Shown: positions 55,290-63,696 of the stretch, piece by piece
Layout: every line of letters begins with the position of its first letter
How positions within the stretch are numbered: position 1 is the first letter of the stretch
Source: an uncultured Ruminococcus sp.
GTDB lineage: Bacteria > Bacillota > Clostridia > Lachnospirales > Lachnospiraceae
Length of the DNA stretch: 64,000 nucleotides
Direction of reading: 5' to 3'
Assembly: GCA_904377845.1 (NCBI GenBank)
Contig: CAJFGR010000014.1
Coordinates: 1 to 64,000 of the forward strand
The notes under the pieces: model-generated
Databases searched by the model: none
Seen by the model: only the letters and a program-made list of their open reading frames with translations
Told to the model about the DNA's origin: nothing
Position numbers and translations under genes: made by a program

Positions 55290-56205
55290 GCCGGTCATCC
55301 GGAACGGAGGTTACCGGTGGATTTCCGGCCGGACTGCAGGTCCCGACACACCGACACCAGTGGCCGAAGTCTGCTGTATCATTACGTTCCTCATCGGTCA
55401 GCTCTAATACTGAGACATATGCGCGCGTGAACCGCGGAAAGCCGAACAGATCGGCAGCCCGGGCCTCGCGCGTATCATATATACCGGGGACTCCGAGCCA
55501 TTTTCTGCCGTTTTCTTCGATAAGTGCGAGATGGTTATAATTGTGGTATCCGTGCAGCAGGAAACTGTTGTTGGCAAGGGGCCAGAACTTTCGCGGCAGC
55601 AGGGTGAGGTCTTCACGGCTGATCTTTTTGGCCTGAGGCAGGTCTTTTGCCTCGGCGGATCTGAGGCCAGACTCTGGTTCTACAGCCGATTCTGGTACTG
55701 GCTCAGTTTCCGGTTCGGGTTCGCTCTCAGTTTCCGGTTTGGGTCCGCTCTCAGTTTCTGGTTCGGGTTCGCTCTCAGTTTCCGATGAGTCTGCTTCAGA
55801 CACCGGTTCCGGTTCAGTTGGGCGCATCATATCAGGTGTGATATCGAAAAAGAACGAGGACGCCATCCAGAAGAGAGGGGGCGCGTCTCTGTCGGGATTC
55901 TGCAGAAGAAATCCGTCGATCTGCTGGAGAGACCTCCTTTCCGGAAAATGTATTTCAGATACGGAAAGGCGGATTGAGATATTTCTGCCGCATGAGGCCA
56001 GATCTGCAATCTGTGAGATGATCAGTTTATTCTGCTCATTGCAGAAAGCAGACAGACTGAGCGTGCTCCCGTTTCTGACGGGAATGCCACGGGCATGGAT
56101 CTGAAGCGTGCAGGACTGGAAATGCCGGGAGACTTTGATGAAGCCTACATTCCGTCTGCGCTTATAATTTTCATATTCATACAGATAAAAAGTACCGGGA
56201 TTCAT
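55282..56205 (-). CDS. DUF6128-type protein with an acidic repeat linker
   Basis: A 307-residue protein with two ordered parts: a beta-rich N-terminal domain (residues 1-120; NVGFIKVSRHFQSCTLQIHA, RGIPVRNGSTLSLSA) and a C-terminal domain (195-300; LPRKFWPLANNSFLLHGYHNYNHLALI, WLGVPGIYDTREARAADLFGF). The second matches the DUF6128 pattern as I remember it. Between them lie repeats of EPEPETES type (about 133-175) coded by near-identical 30-base units around 55690-55790. No signal peptide. Function unknown. Confidence 0.75.
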   Translation of the reverse strand: MNPGTFYLYEYENYKRRRNVGFIKVSRHFQSCTLQIHARGIPVRNGSTLSLSAFCNEQNKLIISQIADLASCGRNISIRLSVSEIHFPERRSLQQIDGFLLQNPDRDAPPLFWMASSFFFDITPDMMRPTEPEPVSEADSSETESEPEPETESGPKPETESEPEPETEPVPESAVEPESGLRSAEAKDLPQAKKISREDLTLLPRKFWPLANNSFLLHGYHNYNHLALIEENGRKWLGVPGIYDTREARAADLFGFPRFTRAYVSVLELTDEERNDTADFGHWCRCVGTCSPAGNPPVTSVPDDRLK

Positions 56206-56292
56206 AGAATAAAATAACCTCTGGTCTTGTCTCTTTTCATTCCAGTCTATTCAGAAAGAGAAGAAAAAAGAACGAAGTCGGAAAGGAAAATA

Positions 56293-56808
56293 ATGTCTAC
56301 AGAAAATACTGACCTCTGCACAGAGCAGAAAAAACTCGATGAAAAATATATGAGAGAAGCGCTCCGGCAGGCGAGAAAAGCCTACAAGCTGGACGAGACG
56401 CCGATCGGCTGTGTGATTGTCCACGATGGACAGATCATAGGCAGGGGATACAACCGAAGGAATACGGATAAGAGTCCTCTTGCCCATGCGGAAATCTCAG
56501 CGATTAAGAAAGCAAGCAGAAAACTGGGCGACTGGCGGCTGGAAGAGTGTACGCTCTATGTGACGCTGGAGCCGTGCCAGATGTGCGCAGGAGCGATTAT
56601 CCAGTCACGTGTGACGCGGGTGGTAGTGGGATGCATGAATCCGAAGGCCGGATGCGCAGGCTCCGTCCTGAATCTGCTGGATGTGAAAGCCTTTAATCAT
56701 CAGGCACAGCTTACCACCGGAGTGCTTGAGGAAGAGTGCAGTGCACTTATGACAGGGTTCTTCCGGGAACTGCGGGAGCGGAAGAAGATGAAGAAAAAGT
56801 CAATATAG
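56293..56808 (+). CDS. tadA: tRNA-specific adenosine deaminase
   Basis: A 171-residue enzyme converting A34 to inosine in tRNA-Arg(ACG). Zinc and catalytic motif HAEIS (SPLAHAEISAIKKA) and PCQMCAGAI; NRRNTDKSP loop and GCAGSVLNLL match TadA. ATG 56293 has GGAAAGGAAA upstream; the extra 20 N-terminal residues before MREALRQARKAY are not part of the core, so ATG 56350 is possible. Confidence 0.95.
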   Translation: MSTENTDLCTEQKKLDEKYMREALRQARKAYKLDETPIGCVIVHDGQIIGRGYNRRNTDKSPLAHAEISAIKKASRKLGDWRLEECTLYVTLEPCQMCAGAIIQSRVTRVVVGCMNPKAGCAGSVLNLLDVKAFNHQAQLTTGVLEEECSALMTGFFRELRERKKMKKKSI

Positions 56809-56812
56809 AAAA

Positions 56813-56839
56813 CCTCTCCAGATCAGGAGAGGCTTTTTT
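56813..56839. terminator. Bidirectional terminator between tadA and the DUF2798 gene
   Basis: CCTCTCC (56813-56819) pairs with GGAGAGG (56826-56832), with A residues before and CTTTTTT after; the hairpin overlaps the end of the convergent gene. Confidence 0.75.
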
Positions 56840-57317
56840 CGGCTTCAAATACTTTCTCTTTTTCGCGGAATATCTGTCTGAACAGAAAGCGTACAAATGG
56901 TCCGGCATACAACATCTGCCAGAAGAACGCCATCGGGAAGTTCAGTGCGATAGTCTGCAGCCATACGGCGATAAACTGGCTTCCGGCATCTTTAAATAAG
57001 ATTGTCGCCACAAGGCTCATAAGCGGACACATCCATGCGACAGAGACAACGGAAATTGCAATAACCAGATGAAACGGGTTTTCCTTTTCCGGATTCACGA
57101 TGCGGAATGCCGTTCTCTTCGCGATATGTCCTACAAAAAAGAAATCAAGTATGAATGCGACCGGTGCCATGATCACAAATTCATGAAATGCTGACAGAAA
57201 CACAGTGTTGTTCATACCGCCTACGTTTAAAGCGATGTTATAGCAAATCATTGCATAGACCATGACAAATACCATCATAATTGTAAAAATTACTTCCTGA
57301 AATTTAGTTTTGGGCAT
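56823..57317 (-). CDS. DUF2798 membrane protein
   Basis: A 164-residue protein with four membrane helices (VIFTIMMVFVMVYAMICYNIAL, EFVIMAPVAFILDFFFVG, FHLVIAISVVSVAWMCPLMSLVA, IALNFPMAFFWQMLYAGPFVRFLF). The AFILDFFFVG and LNFPMAFFWQ blocks match DUF2798. Role unknown. AAGGAGG precedes the start. Confidence 0.8.
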   Translation of the reverse strand: MPKTKFQEVIFTIMMVFVMVYAMICYNIALNVGGMNNTVFLSAFHEFVIMAPVAFILDFFFVGHIAKRTAFRIVNPEKENPFHLVIAISVVSVAWMCPLMSLVATILFKDAGSQFIAVWLQTIALNFPMAFFWQMLYAGPFVRFLFRQIFREKEKVFEAEKSLS

Positions 57318-57419
57318 AAAAAATCCTCCTTAATGATAATAAACAGAAAAATGTGTTGTTCGTTATCATTCGGGAGAATGTGCGTTTCCAATAAGACCAA
57401 AAATCCGTTATTCTTTTTT

Positions 57420-57690
57420 AACGTGCATTGCGCTTCGAACATGATCCACAGGCGTTACCCCGGCAGTTAACTCAGCCCAGGCACCCTCACGGCACCCGGG
57501 AGCTCCTGCTTAGTGCTGCTCCGTTCCCGACCTGACACGGTTCACAGGTTCCCGTCGCGTGAGACCCAAACATCAACATCACTTACCGGGGGCAGCCCTG
57601 CAGACTGCCGCCCTCTGCGCAATATCACCCCTGCTATAGCGGATTGCAGGTACAAGGTACCGCTAACACCCCGGCTGAAGAAACGGAGCG
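57420..57690 (-). ncRNA. ffs: Signal recognition particle RNA, long Gram-positive type
   Basis: Read on the minus strand, TGTACCTGCAATCCGCTATAGC begins the Alu-like 5' domain as in B. subtilis scRNA, followed by GTTGATGTTTGGGTC. The Ffh-binding domain is GTGTCAGGTC, GGGAAC, GGAGCAGC, then the descending strand GGTGCCTGGGC, GAGTTAACTGC and GTAACGC. Ends are approximate by comparison with the 271-base Bacillus RNA. The 5' end runs up to the ribosome site of the oppositely oriented radical SAM gene. It directs membrane and secreted proteins to the Sec machinery with Ffh. Confidence 0.93.
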
Positions 57691-57694
57691 CGAG

Positions 57695-59485
57695 ATGAAC
57701 ATTCTTTTAGCAGCGATTAATGCAAAATATATTCATTCCAATCTTGCTGTGTACAGCCTGAGGGCATATGCCTGTCAGTATAAGGAAGAGATCCGGATTG
57801 CAGAGTACACGATCAATCAGCCGGTGGATGAGATTCTTATGGATATTTACACACGGCAGCCGGATATTCTCTGTTTTTCCTGCTATCTGTGGAATATAAG
57901 TTATGTGGAGCAGCTTCTCATGGAGATCCCGAAGATTCTGCCGGAGACAAAGATCTGGCTGGGAGGACCGGAAGTTTCCTACAATGCCGGAGAAATGCTG
58001 GAAGAGTATCCCGGTCTGTCGGGCGTTATCTGCGGGGAAGGCGAGGGGGCGTTTCTGGAGCTTATGGATTACTATCACGCCGGAACAGCAGCAGGCAGGG
58101 AAGAGGCAGATTATTTCAGGCGGGTTTCGGTTACAGCTCTTTCGGAAATTCGCGGGATCGTATATCGGAACAGCAACGGAAGTATCACACAGACGCTGCC
58201 CCGCCCGATTCTGGATCTGAGCACAGTTCCGTTTGTATATGAGCATATTGAGAACTTCCAAAACCGGATTATCTATTATGAGTCCAGCAGAGGCTGTCCT
58301 TTCTCCTGCAGTTACTGCCTGTCCTCTATTGATAAATGTCTCCGCTTCCGTGATCTTGACCTTGTGAAGCGTGAACTTCAGTTTTTTATCGACCATGAGG
58401 TGCCGCAGGTGAAGTTTGTAGACCGTACATTTAACTGCCGGCATGACCATGCCATGGCGGTGTGGCAGTATATCAAAGACCATGACCGGGGAAGAACGAA
58501 TTTTCATTTTGAGATAGCGGCGGATCTTCTGAATGAAGAAGAAATCACGCTGATACGCAGTATGCGTCCGGGGCTGATTCAGCTGGAGATCGGTATCCAG
58601 TCTGCCAACAGCAGAACGATCTGTGAAATCAGGAGAAAGATGGATCTGGATAAAGTGGAGATTACTGTGTCCCGGCTCAGAGAAAAGAGGAATGTACACC
58701 AGCACCTGGATCTGATCGCCGGACTTCCGTATGAAGATTATAACAGTTTTCGGAAGTCTTTTGACCGTGTATATGCGATGAAGCCGGATCAGCTCCAACT
58801 CGGATTTCTGAAAGTACTCAAGGGATCTCTCATGCATGAGAAGACAGAGGAATATAAGCTGGTGTACCAGAACCGCCCGCCCTATGAAGTGCTCTCCACG
58901 AAATGGCTGCCTTATGCCGATGTGATCCGGCTAAAAAAGATTGAAGAGATGGTAGAGGTCTATTACAACAGCGGGCAGTTCAGAAACACGATGGAGCACG
59001 CGGAAAAGGAATTTCCCGGTGCGTTTGCTATGTACAGCGCCCTGGCAGACTATTATGAAAGACATGATCTTTTCAGGGTCAGTCATTCACGGATGGCAAG
59101 ATATGAAATCCTGCTCCGTTTTCTGCAAGAATATACAGAAATGCATTCAGACAGTCCGGAGAGCAGATGGAGGAATACTGCCGAATCTCCTGAGTGCAGG
59201 ATGACGGAGTATGCGGAATGGTTGACACTGGACCTGTATCTGAGGGATAATGTGAGAAATCGTCCGCAGTTTCTGCCGGAGAGCAGGGTGAGTTCGGATG
59301 AAGCGGCCGCTTTCTATAAGACGGAGGAGCAAGAACACAGATATCTGAAAGGATATGAAGGTTACGACAGAAGACAGATGCGCAAGATGACCCATGTGGA
59401 ACGGCTTTTCGGAAGTCTGTTCCTGTTCGATTACCGTGACAGGGATCCGCTCAGCGGCGATGCAAAGATTTACAGGGTAGAATAA
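57695..59485 (+). CDS. B12-binding-domain radical SAM protein (DUF4080 type)
   Basis: A 596-residue enzyme. Residues 1-130 form a cobalamin-binding Rossmann domain (MNILLAAINAKYIHSNLAVY, DILCFSCYLWNISYVEQLL, WLGGPEVSYNAGEMLE). Residues 190-400 are a radical SAM barrel with cluster motif RGCPFSCSYCLSS (CxxxCxxC) and QLEIGIQSANSRT, DLIAGLPYEDYNSF. The C-terminal part is DUF4080-like. The usual DxHxxG cobalamin motif is not obvious, so base-off B12 binding is doubtful. ACGGAG precedes ATG 57695. Substrate unknown; members often modify tRNA or small molecules. Confidence 0.9.
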   Translation: MNILLAAINAKYIHSNLAVYSLRAYACQYKEEIRIAEYTINQPVDEILMDIYTRQPDILCFSCYLWNISYVEQLLMEIPKILPETKIWLGGPEVSYNAGEMLEEYPGLSGVICGEGEGAFLELMDYYHAGTAAGREEADYFRRVSVTALSEIRGIVYRNSNGSITQTLPRPILDLSTVPFVYEHIENFQNRIIYYESSRGCPFSCSYCLSSIDKCLRFRDLDLVKRELQFFIDHEVPQVKFVDRTFNCRHDHAMAVWQYIKDHDRGRTNFHFEIAADLLNEEEITLIRSMRPGLIQLEIGIQSANSRTICEIRRKMDLDKVEITVSRLREKRNVHQHLDLIAGLPYEDYNSFRKSFDRVYAMKPDQLQLGFLKVLKGSLMHEKTEEYKLVYQNRPPYEVLSTKWLPYADVIRLKKIEEMVEVYYNSGQFRNTMEHAEKEFPGAFAMYSALADYYERHDLFRVSHSRMARYEILLRFLQEYTEMHSDSPESRWRNTAESPECRMTEYAEWLTLDLYLRDNVRNRPQFLPESRVSSDEAAAFYKTEEQEHRYLKGYEGYDRRQMRKMTHVERLFGSLFLFDYRDRDPLSGDAKIYRVE

Positions 59486-59500
59486 GTAGAAAAGAGGAGA

Positions 59501-59608
59501 ATGAAAATGAATTTTCATGATAAAAGATTCAGACGTATTATTTCTATTATTATACTTCTTTTGATTGTGGCGATGGTACTGACAATGGTGCTGCCGTATG
59601 TCATATAA
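59501..59608 (+). CDS. 35-residue single-pass membrane protein
   Basis: ATG 59501 (or 59507) follows AAGAGGAG at ideal spacing and encodes MKMNFHDKRFRRI then a hydrophobic helix (ISIIILLLIVAMVLTMVLPY) ending VI. The layout, a basic N-terminus plus one helix, is typical of small membrane-inserted proteins. It lies 15 bases after the radical SAM gene and 14 before the next, so it belongs to that operon. Function unknown; it could be a membrane anchor or regulator. Confidence 0.75.
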   Translation: MKMNFHDKRFRRIISIIILLLIVAMVLTMVLPYVI

Positions 59609-59622
59609 CAGAGGGGGCAGAA

Positions 59623-60630
59623 ATGAGAATCGGAAAGATTACGCAGACTGCATGGCAGAGATATGTCAGAAAACAGCTGCATACGGAAACGGACGATGCA
59701 ATGTCCGGTGCGTCCCCATGGGAGAGCTGCTCTTTTCTTGAGAACGGTTGTTTGCGGGCGGATGCCCATGCATCGGGGGATGACGGACGGGCAGGATATT
59801 ATGCCGTATACCATGCGGCGGGGGAACTTGCCGCCCGCAATGTGCAGCCCCGGAGCGTGTCGGTAAGGGTGCTGTTCCCGCCCGGAAGCAGTGATGAGAT
59901 GCTTAGTGAAACGGCTGCCGGGGCCGATTGCGCGTGCAGAGAAACCGGGGCTCGGATTACTGCTTTTCAGGGAGAAGTGACCGGTGCGGTTGCACACACT
60001 GTTGTATTTGCCAGCGCTGCAGGGATTATGGAAGATAATAAAGGCCACGGGGAAGCGGACCAGGCAGGCCGGTCCGGGAAGAAAATTCCCCTGCATCGCG
60101 AGATCGTCCAGTGCGGATATGCCGGACTGGAGGGAACGCTGCGCATCCTTGATGCGGCACAGCCGGAGCTTGAGACAAGATTTGTCTCTACATTTATTGA
60201 GCAGGCAAAAATTCTCACAAATGCTATGGTGCGTCCGGATCAGATTTTAAAAGTATATAGATCCGACAAAGAGGCGGTGGTGCGTCAGATCGGAAGCGGC
60301 GGTATTCTGGCATCACTGTGGGAGCTCGCGGAGACTGTCCGTACCGGCTTTGAGATTGAGATGCCGCAGATTAACCTGAAGCAGGAAACTGTAGAGATCT
60401 GTGAATTCTATCGTCTGAATCCGTATCTTATGACATCAGCCGGAAGCTATCTTATCCTTACCTCGCAAGCAGAGTCCGTGATCCGGGCCCTGGAAGAGGC
60501 GGGGGCGCCGGCGGTAAGGCTGGGAGAGGCCAGAGACCAGAATGCGCGTGTAATCCGCAACGGGGAAGAGATACGGTATCTGGACAGACCGGCTCCGGAC
60601 GAACTGGAACGGTGGAGGACAGAACACTGA
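59623..60630 (+). CDS. AIR-synthase/HypE-like protein
   Basis: A 335-residue protein of the PurM/HypE/ThiL superfamily. The N-terminal domain is reduced (DDAMSGASPWESCSFLENGC, HAAGELAARNVQPRSVSVRVLF). The C-terminal domain starts near EIVQCGYAGLEGTLRILDA and includes IGSGGILASLWELAETVRTGFEIEMP and EFYRLNPYLMTSAGSYLIL, closely like HypE and AIR-synthase-related proteins. The DDxA-type metal loop of HypE is not convincing, so this is a divergent member. No hyp genes are nearby. It probably shares an operon with the upstream 35-residue protein. Confidence 0.8.
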   Translation: MRIGKITQTAWQRYVRKQLHTETDDAMSGASPWESCSFLENGCLRADAHASGDDGRAGYYAVYHAAGELAARNVQPRSVSVRVLFPPGSSDEMLSETAAGADCACRETGARITAFQGEVTGAVAHTVVFASAAGIMEDNKGHGEADQAGRSGKKIPLHREIVQCGYAGLEGTLRILDAAQPELETRFVSTFIEQAKILTNAMVRPDQILKVYRSDKEAVVRQIGSGGILASLWELAETVRTGFEIEMPQINLKQETVEICEFYRLNPYLMTSAGSYLILTSQAESVIRALEEAGAPAVRLGEARDQNARVIRNGEEIRYLDRPAPDELERWRTEH

Positions 60631-60654
60631 AAAAAGACATCGGGAGGGAAAAAG

Positions 60655-61158
60655 ATGAGTGATAATAAAGAAGCTTTAAGGGTTGAGATTCTTAAATATC
60701 TTGAGAAGCACAGCAGGGTTGACCTGGGAGAACTGGCCGTGCTTATGGGCGCTGAAGAGGCTGAAGTCGCAAATGAGATGGCTGAAATGGAAAAGGAAAA
60801 GATTATCTGCGGGTACCATACGCTGATCGACTGGGACAAGACCGGCGTCGAGATGGTAACGGCCCTGATTGAAGTGCGCGTAACCCCTCAGAGGGACAGA
60901 GGGTTTGACCGTATCGCAGAACGGATCTACAACTATCCGGAAGTCTATGCGGTCTATCTGATTTCCGGAAGTTATGATCTGCTGGTAACCCTTGAAGGAA
61001 AAAGCCTGAAGGAAGTTTCGCGGTTTGTATCGGAGAAGCTTTCCCCGATCGAGGGCGTGCTTAATACAGCAACGCATTTTATCCTGAAAAAATATAAAGA
61101 CCACGGGACGATTATGGTGCCGAAAAAAGAGTCGGAAAGGATGCCGGTGACACTGTGA
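60655..61158 (+). CDS. Lrp/AsnC-family regulator
   Basis: A 167-residue protein: N-terminal winged helix (residues 5-60, RVEILKYLEKHSRVDLGELA) and C-terminal RAM domain (70-150: VTALIEVRVTPQRDRGFDRI, VYAVYLISGSYDLLVTLEG), which binds amino acids and forms octamers. The gene overlaps the next aminotransferase gene (TGATG), a common pairing, so it probably controls that enzyme in response to an amino acid. AGGGAGGG precedes the ATG. Confidence 0.92.
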   Translation: MSDNKEALRVEILKYLEKHSRVDLGELAVLMGAEEAEVANEMAEMEKEKIICGYHTLIDWDKTGVEMVTALIEVRVTPQRDRGFDRIAERIYNYPEVYAVYLISGSYDLLVTLEGKSLKEVSRFVSEKLSPIEGVLNTATHFILKKYKDHGTIMVPKKESERMPVTL

Positions 61159-62324
61159 TGAGAAGTCCGTTATCCAAAAAAATAATAGATATACAGCCAT
61201 CGGGAATCCGAAAGTTCTTTGACGTGGCAAATGAAATGGAAGACGCTATTTCCCTGGGTGTCGGCGAGCCGGATTTTGATACGCCGTGGAGAATCAGGGA
61301 TGAGGGCATATTCAGCCTTGAAAAGGGAAGGACGTTTTATACGTCCAACGCAGGACTGAAAGAGCTGAGAAAAGAGATTTGCAGATATCTGGAGCGCAAG
61401 ATCGGTGTAACCTACGATCCGCTGAAAGAAACACTGGTAACTGTAGGCGGAAGCGAAGCTATCGATGTAGGACTCAGATGTATGCTCGATCCCGGGGATG
61501 AAGTGCTGATTCCCCAGCCGTGTTATGTTTCCTACCTGCCATGCACGGTCATGGCGGACGGAGTGCCGGTGGTGGTTCCGCTGCAATATGAAAATAATTT
61601 CAAACTGACCGTGGAAGATCTGGAGAAATATACAACAGCGAAGACAAAAGTGCTGATCATGCCGTTCCCCAATAATCCCACAGGCTCTATCATGACGAGA
61701 GAAGATCTGGAGCCGGTGGCAGAGTTTGTAAAAGAACATGATCTGTATGTGATGTCGGACGAGATTTATTCTGAGCTTACTTATCAGACAGAGCACGTCT
61801 CCATCGCAAGCCTGCCGGGTATGAGGGAGAGGACGCTGGTGATCAATGGATTTTCCAAAGGTTTTGCCATGACCGGCTGGAGGCTGGGCTACTGCTGCGG
61901 GCCGGCGGCGATTATTGAACAGATGACAAAGCTTCATCAGTTCGCGATCATGTGCGCACCTACGACCAGCCAGTACGCTGCGATAGAAGGACTTAAGAAC
62001 TGTGAAGATGAAGTGGAAGAGATGCGGCAGTCCTACAACCAGAGACGCCGGTTCCTTATGCATGAATTCAAACGGATGGGATTGGAGTGCTTTGAACCGT
62101 TCGGGGCGTTCTACGTATTTCCGAGTATCAAAGAGTTCGGAATGAGCTCGGAAGAATTTGCCACAAGGCTTCTTCAGGAAGAAAAGGTGGCGGTAGTGCC
62201 GGGAACTGCTTTTGGAGAGTGCGGCGAGGGATTCCTGCGTATCTCCTATGCATATTCGCTGGAGGATTTGAAAGAAGCTCTGGAACGGGTGGAGAGATTC
62301 ATCAACAGGCTGAGAGAGGGATAG
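61158..62324 (+). CDS. PLP-dependent class I aminotransferase
   Basis: A 388-residue fold-type I enzyme. PLP-binding Lys is in VINGFSKGFAMTGWRLGY (about residue 235); other contacts are GGSEAIDVGLRCML, PFPNNPTGSIM, MSDEIYSELTY and the carboxylate-binding Arg in GEGFLRISYAYS. ATG 61158 is preferred over GTG 61155. Similar to clostridial aspartate/aromatic aminotransferases coupled to Lrp genes; the exact amino acid is uncertain. Confidence 0.93.
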   Translation: MRSPLSKKIIDIQPSGIRKFFDVANEMEDAISLGVGEPDFDTPWRIRDEGIFSLEKGRTFYTSNAGLKELRKEICRYLERKIGVTYDPLKETLVTVGGSEAIDVGLRCMLDPGDEVLIPQPCYVSYLPCTVMADGVPVVVPLQYENNFKLTVEDLEKYTTAKTKVLIMPFPNNPTGSIMTREDLEPVAEFVKEHDLYVMSDEIYSELTYQTEHVSIASLPGMRERTLVINGFSKGFAMTGWRLGYCCGPAAIIEQMTKLHQFAIMCAPTTSQYAAIEGLKNCEDEVEEMRQSYNQRRRFLMHEFKRMGLECFEPFGAFYVFPSIKEFGMSSEEFATRLLQEEKVAVVPGTAFGECGEGFLRISYAYSLEDLKEALERVERFINRLREG

Positions 62325-62394
62325 GCGGGAGAGGCAGAACAAGATGCCTTGTTCTTGACAGCGCAGTTAAAGAAAAATAACAGGAGATAATAAT

Positions 62395-62889
62395 ATGCTT
62401 AATATTGTACTTCTTGAGCCGGAGATCCCGGCAAATACAGGAAATATAGGGAGAACGTGCGTCGCGTCCGGCACACGGCTCCATCTAATTGAACCCCTGG
62501 GCTTCAGCCTCAGCGAAAAAGCGTTAAAGCGTGCAGGGATGGATTACTGGAAAGATCTGGATGTCACTACATATATTGATTATCAGGATTTTCTGGACAA
62601 AAATCCCGGTGCGAAGATCTATATGGCGACTACAAAGGCACAGAAGCTGTATACGGAAGTGTCTTATGAGGAAGACTGCTACATAATGTTCGGTAAAGAA
62701 AGCGCAGGTATACCCGAAGAGATTCTCGTGCAGAATCAGGAGAACTGCATCCGGATCCCGATGATGGAGAAGATCCGATCCCTGAATCTCGGGAATTCGG
62801 TGGCGATTGTGCTGTATGAGGCGCTGCGGCAGAACGGATTTGCCGGAATGGAGCGGGAAGGGCAGCTGCACTATTTAAATTGGAATTAA
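62395..62889 (+). CDS. trmL: tRNA (cytidine/uridine-34 2'-O)-methyltransferase
   Basis: A 164-residue SPOUT methyltransferase (TrmL/YibK). Start MLNIVLLEPEIPANTGNIGRTC; knot motifs MFGKESAGIPEEIL and CIRIPMMEKIRSLNLGNSVAIVLYEALRQ. It methylates the wobble ribose of tRNA-Leu species. ACAGGAG precedes ATG. Confidence 0.95.
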   Translation: MLNIVLLEPEIPANTGNIGRTCVASGTRLHLIEPLGFSLSEKALKRAGMDYWKDLDVTTYIDYQDFLDKNPGAKIYMATTKAQKLYTEVSYEEDCYIMFGKESAGIPEEILVQNQENCIRIPMMEKIRSLNLGNSVAIVLYEALRQNGFAGMEREGQLHYLNWN

Positions 62890-62904
62890 AAATTGACAGG
62901 AGAG

Positions 62905-62950
62905 AGAATCCCGGCAGGAATCAATAGAAAGATTTTTGCCGGGATTCTTA
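62905..62950 (+). terminator. Probable terminator after trmL
   Basis: GAATCCCGGC (62906-62915) pairs with GCCGGGATTC (62938-62947), with an additional ATC/GAT step inside. The following TTAAATATA is only weakly T-rich. Confidence 0.6.
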
Positions 62951-62955
62951 AATAT

Positions 62956-63115
62956 AACAGTTCAGCACGCGCCATTCGGAAAACCGCACTGACGTGCTGA
63001 CTGCGGCTGCGCCGCTTTTTTCCTCATATACCGGCGCTCATCTCATCTGCCTGTCAGTCGCCGGATTCTTATGCAAGCATAAATCCGTCTCCTGACATCA
63101 GATGGCTGAACTGTT
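62956..63115 (-). repeat. Dispersed intergenic repeat, copy B (inverted relative to copy A)
   Basis: AACAGTTCAGC (62956-62966) and GCTGAACTGTT (63105-63115) are perfect 11-bp terminal inverted repeats. The reverse complement of 62984-63039 matches the core of copy A (46327-46382). Outer parts also correspond, e.g. CTGATGTCAGGAGACGGATTTAT on the minus strand against the complement of 46415-46440. The rest of the 62890-63296 gap holds the trmL terminator and an AT-rich promoter region. Confidence 0.8.
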
Positions 63116-63159
63116 GCATATAATTAATAAATAATTATCAAATCTGCTAATAAATTCTT

Positions 63160-63186
63160 TGAATAATCAACAATATAATGTATAAT
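63160..63186 (+). promoter_or_regulatory. Possible promoter of the V/A-ATPase operon
   Basis: TTGAAT (63160-63165) precedes two overlapping TATAAT boxes (63174-63179 and 63181-63186) at non-ideal spacings (8 and 15). The region is very AT-rich; only the -10 assignment is reasonable. Confidence 0.3.
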
Positions 63187-63296
63187 ATTACCAAATGCTG
63201 CATTGAAAATATATGAAAGTCTATTCTCTGCATGAAGCAGGAAGGAATGGAAAAACTAAGAAAACAGAAATGATCCGGAAAGGTGGTGGATAAAAT

Positions 63297-63605
63297 ATGG
63301 TAGAAGAGACGATCCGGACGATCCGCGAGACCGAAAGACAGGCGCAGGAGATCGTGGGGAATGCCCAACGGGAGAGTGAACGCATCAGGAAAGAGGCAGA
63401 GGAGCGCTCCGGTCAGATAAAGGATGGAATTATCAGAAATGCCAGTGAAGAGGCAGAAGCAGTGATGGAACAGGCGCGGATATCAGGCGAAGAATCAGAA
63501 CGCGAGGCGGAGGCTGTTATCAGGGCCGATGCAGCAAAACTTAAAGCTTCTGCCGGCGAGAAAGAAAGAGAGGCAGTGGAGATGGTGATTTCCATGCTGA
63601 CCTGA
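63297..63605 (+). CDS. V/A-type ATPase stalk subunit (G/H type)
   Basis: A 102-residue, almost wholly alpha-helical, charged coiled coil (TIRETERQAQEIVGNAQRES, ERIRKEAEERSGQIKDGIIR) ending in AVEMVISMLT, as in AhaH/NtpF stalk subunits. It stands first, directly before the subunit I gene, the usual order of bacterial V/A-ATPase operons. AAAGGTGG precedes ATG. Confidence 0.83.
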   Translation: MVEETIRTIRETERQAQEIVGNAQRESERIRKEAEERSGQIKDGIIRNASEEAEAVMEQARISGEESEREAEAVIRADAAKLKASAGEKEREAVEMVISMLT

Positions 63606-63696
63606 GAAATGACAGTTTACTGATTACGGTAACAATATGTAAAACAGAAATAATAAGCGGCACTCGGGTGCCGTGCGGAAAAGGAGGGAAAGATGA

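Noticed and set aside
57707-58837. 376-codon open frame antisense to the radical SAM gene
   Set aside because: Shadow frame; the plus strand carries clear motifs (CxxxCxxC) over the same bases.
61170-62342. 390-codon open frame antisense to the aminotransferase
   Set aside because: Shadow of a conserved PLP enzyme; no initiation signals.
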